Positions 62,845 through 64,000 of a stretch of DNA of 64,000 nt are shown here, in pieces. Made by a program: the position numbers and the translations under genes. The stretch is from Actinoplanes teichomyceticus ATCC 31121. Its GTDB lineage: Bacteria > Actinomycetota > Actinomycetes > Mycobacteriales > Micromonosporaceae. The notes under the pieces are model-generated. The model made no database searches. It was not told where the DNA came from and saw nothing but the letters and a program-made list of their open reading frames with translations. The stretch's first letter is position 1; each line of letters starts with the position of its first letter. The stretch lies in assembly GCF_003711105.1 (NCBI RefSeq), contig NZ_CP023865.1:6927001-6991000 (forward strand), written 5' to 3'.

Positions 62845-62883
62845 TGTGGAAAACCGGGGAGAGAAAACCCAACCTGTGGATGG
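62845..62883 (-). promoter_or_regulatory. Pair of DnaA-box-like sites
   Basis: On the minus strand TTTTCCACA (62853-62845) fits the TTWTNCACA DnaA-box consensus, and CCATCCACA (62883-62875) matches TTATCCACA at seven of nine. They are 30 bases apart, about three helical turns, on the same face upstream of nrdR. DnaA control of nrd genes is known in Escherichia coli. Confidence 0.35.
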
Positions 62884-62896
62884 CTGACATCTCTGT

Positions 62897-62912
62897 AACC
62901 ACTAGATGTTGG
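62897..62912. promoter_or_regulatory. Candidate NrdR box
   Basis: AACCACTAGATGTTGG resembles actinobacterial NrdR boxes (CAACATCTAGTG on the other strand). It lies 148 bases before the nrdR start. Only one box is clear; NrdR sites usually come in pairs about 31 bases apart, and ACATCT at 62887-62892 may belong to a degenerate second half. Confidence 0.4.
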
Positions 62913-63090
62913 GGGAGACGCTATGCCGGAGCGGACGCCGACGCAAGTTCAGTGACGTGCCGACGCGCCGTATTTTGCACCTCACCACCAGGGGTGAACG
63001 CCTGATCACCGGGCGCGTCGGGGAACCGGACCGCGGCGGGCGCGTGAACCGGACAGGGACGCCGCCCGGCGCCCAGCCGGGCACGACGCG

Positions 63091-63228
63091 TCAGGCCTGC
63101 GAGGCGGTGGTGAACAAGACGACACTCGCCAGCAGGGCCATGACGAAGAAGAGGCTGAGCAGCACCACCCGGCCACGCCGGGTCAGCCGCAGGGACGGTT
63201 CGGCGTGTCGCGCGCCACCGGTCACCAT
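63091..63228 (-). CDS. Small single-pass membrane protein divergent from lexA
   Basis: 45 residues from ATG 63228 (AAAGGGGAT six bases upstream): MVTGGARHAEPSLRLTRRGR then VVLLSLFFVMALLASVVLF TTASQA, one transmembrane helix with a basic cytoplasmic N-terminus. Position and LexA-type operators match Rv2719c of M. tuberculosis, an SOS-induced cell-wall/division protein with a LysM domain, but the LysM domain is absent here. Possibly an SOS division inhibitor. Confidence 0.65.
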   Translation of the reverse strand: MVTGGARHAEPSLRLTRRGRVVLLSLFFVMALLASVVLFTTASQA

Positions 63229-63257
63229 GACTGATCCCCTTTCGGACACCCGTTCGA

Positions 63258-63297
63258 TAGAACGCCCGTACGACGGTCTATCAGAACGGCAGTACGA
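63258..63297. promoter_or_regulatory. Two LexA-box-like operators
   Basis: TAGAAC-GCCC-GTACGA (63258-63273) and CAGAAC-GGCA-GTACGA (63282-63297) match TCGAAC-N4-GTTCGA at nine or more of twelve positions and resemble each other, 24 bases apart. They lie 30-70 bases before the small membrane protein start. Likely bound by LexA with lower affinity than the lexA-proximal site. Confidence 0.5.
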
Positions 63298-63333
63298 AAA
63301 TCCAGTTCCGCCGAACGACACGCCGAGAGAACG

Positions 63334-63349
63334 TCGTACAGATGTTTGA
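63334..63349. promoter_or_regulatory. LexA (SOS) box
   Basis: TCGTAC-AGAT-GTTTGA matches the actinobacterial SOS box TCGAAC-N4-GTTCGA at ten of twelve positions and is close to the site between lexA and Rv2719c in M. tuberculosis. Lies between divergent genes, so it should control both. Confidence 0.75.
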
Positions 63350-63478
63350 ATATGTCGCACCCGCCCATTACGGTTTGCTGTCAAGAGGGGTCAGCCGGAC
63401 AAACGCCATCCCCACGGCACCGTCCGGCTCCGCGACGCACCACGTGCCGACAGGCACTGGCCGACAGGGAGGGCGGAC

Positions 63479-64000
63479 GTGTCGACCGACGACCGCACGA
63501 GCCGAGAGCAGCAACCGACCGGGAAGCCTGAGACCGGCAGCGCCGCGACCGCCATGCGGCGCCGCACGCCGAGCCGGGCCCGCTCCGCCGACGCCCCGCA
63601 GCTGCGGTCGGTGACGCCGGTCGGCCACCTGACCGAGCCGGTCGCCCGCGACCTGACCGTCCGCCAGCGGCGGATCCTCGAGTTCATCCGCGAGTGGGGC
63701 GAGAAGTACGGCTACCCGCCCAGCGTCCGCGAGATCGGCGAGGCCGTCGGCCTGGTGTCGCCGTCCAGCGTGGCTTACCAGTTGAAGGCCCTGGAGACCA
63801 AGGGCTACCTGCGGCGCGACCCGAACCGGCCACGCGCCGTGGACGTCCGCTCCCCCGGTGAGCTCGGCGACGACGACGCGTTGCGGGCCGCCCGCCCGCA
63901 GCCGGCCTACGTCCCGCTGGTCGGCCGGATCGCCGCCGGCGGCCCGATCCTCGCCGAGCAGGCGGTCGAGGACTTCTTCCCGCTGCCGCGCGAGCTGGTC
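63479..64000 (+). CDS. lexA: SOS repressor LexA (3' end outside the window)
   Basis: 174 codons from GTG 63479 (AGGGAGGG five bases upstream), open to the window end. Winged helix at about 58-120 ([65 protein letters not shown] in parts) and the self-cleavage Ala-Gly at A153-G154 in [12 protein letters not shown]. The catalytic Ser-Lys domain lies beyond the window. The N-terminal extension of about 55 residues before the usual start is unusual; ATG at codon 26 or GTG at codon 45 could be alternative starts. Confidence 0.9.
   Translation, partial: MSTDDRTSREQQPTGKPETGSAATAMRRRTPSRARSADAPQLRSVTPVGHLTEPVARDLTVRQRRILEFIREWGEKYGYPPSVREIGEAVGLVSPSSVAYQLKALETKGYLRRDPNRPRAVDVRSPGELGDDDALRAARPQPAYVPLVGRIAAGGPILAEQAVEDFFPLPRELV

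Larger units (their letters stand above)
62750..63090. other. 341-base region upstream of nrdRJ
   Basis: Holds the nrdRJ promoter. AACCTGTGGA occurs twice (62841-62850 and 62871-62880, 30 bases apart), giving two DnaA-box-like sites on the minus strand. An NrdR-box-like sequence lies at 62897-62912. From 62925 to 63090 no gene or clear signal was found; open frames there have no homology or ribosome-binding site. Confidence 0.5.

Noticed and set aside
62906..63349. Plus-strand gene of 147 codons between nrdR and lexA
   Set aside because: No Shine-Dalgarno, no recognisable sequence, and it overlaps the small membrane gene and all LexA operators.

Overview
The window is very GC-rich, densely packed, and uses many GTG starts, so it comes from a high-GC actinobacterium. 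A chemotaxis-type operon, a Spo0M homologue, a KimA-like K+ importer and Micromonosporaceae-like protein sequences make an Actinoplanes-like, motile-spore-forming actinomycete the best guess. This is an inference from gene content; no rRNA is present. From memory, the gene order (dxs, TRAM methyltransferase, APC permease, ceoB-ceoC, DUF3159, OB-fold, DUF3710, dut, DUF3093, DUF4193, LytR_C protein, suhB, sigA ... sigB, ideR ... nrdR, lexA) matches the Mycobacterium tuberculosis Rv2682c-Rv2720 block, so the window is an ancient conserved actinobacterial core with lineage-specific insertions.

Layout. 1-3554: tail of an RNase D-like protein, then the fadA-fadB beta-oxidation pair. 3609-10272 (minus): a two-component system, two PQQ-type beta-propeller membrane proteins, and dxs. 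10501-11470: a ZTP (pfl) riboswitch and folD. 11520-13151: an Old Yellow Enzyme divergent from a MerR regulator. 13059-17851: TRAM RNA methyltransferase, KimA-like transporter and the RCK pair ceoB/ceoC. 17848-23779: dut operon with DUF3710, OB-fold and DUF3159; DUF3093, DUF4193, a Cei-like LytR_C protein and an inositol monophosphatase. 24053-26111: principal sigma factor and a DUF7455 zinc protein. 26406-33364: GGDEF protein, SF2 helicase, TRIC channel, DUF3039, psuG-psuK and DUF3099.

33425-45377 is one long minus-strand operon for a wholly cytoplasmic chemosensory system: a double MCP, a triple CheW, CheB, HEAT protein, CheR, CheY, CheA, a STAS-like protein, CheY, a second soluble MCP, a 90-residue unknown, a GAF protein and an HhH-GPD protein. 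No flagellar, CheD, CheC or CheZ genes are visible. 45628-48465: small protein, dtd, spo0M, sigB. 48504-53235: acuC-pat operon (deacetylase plus GNAT/acyl-CoA-synthetase fusion) and ideR. 53561-57502: lipoprotein, HTH-hydrolase operon, MFS exporter, nucleotidyltransferase-like protein. 57675-64000: an unknown 441-residue protein with an in-frame TAG, nrdR-nrdJ, a small membrane protein, and lexA (cut by the window end) behind LexA-type operators.

Most notable: a 204-bp stretch identical between sigA and sigB (recent gene conversion); a 22-codon leader ORF before ideR that repeats the ideR N-terminal coding sequence; a ZTP riboswitch on folD with a visible Shine-Dalgarno sequestering switch; the compact chemosensory operon; the in-frame TAG near 57771; and three unrelated intergenic minisatellites (23-33 bp units) that can each fold into hairpins. 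No tRNA, rRNA, CRISPR array or insertion sequence was seen.
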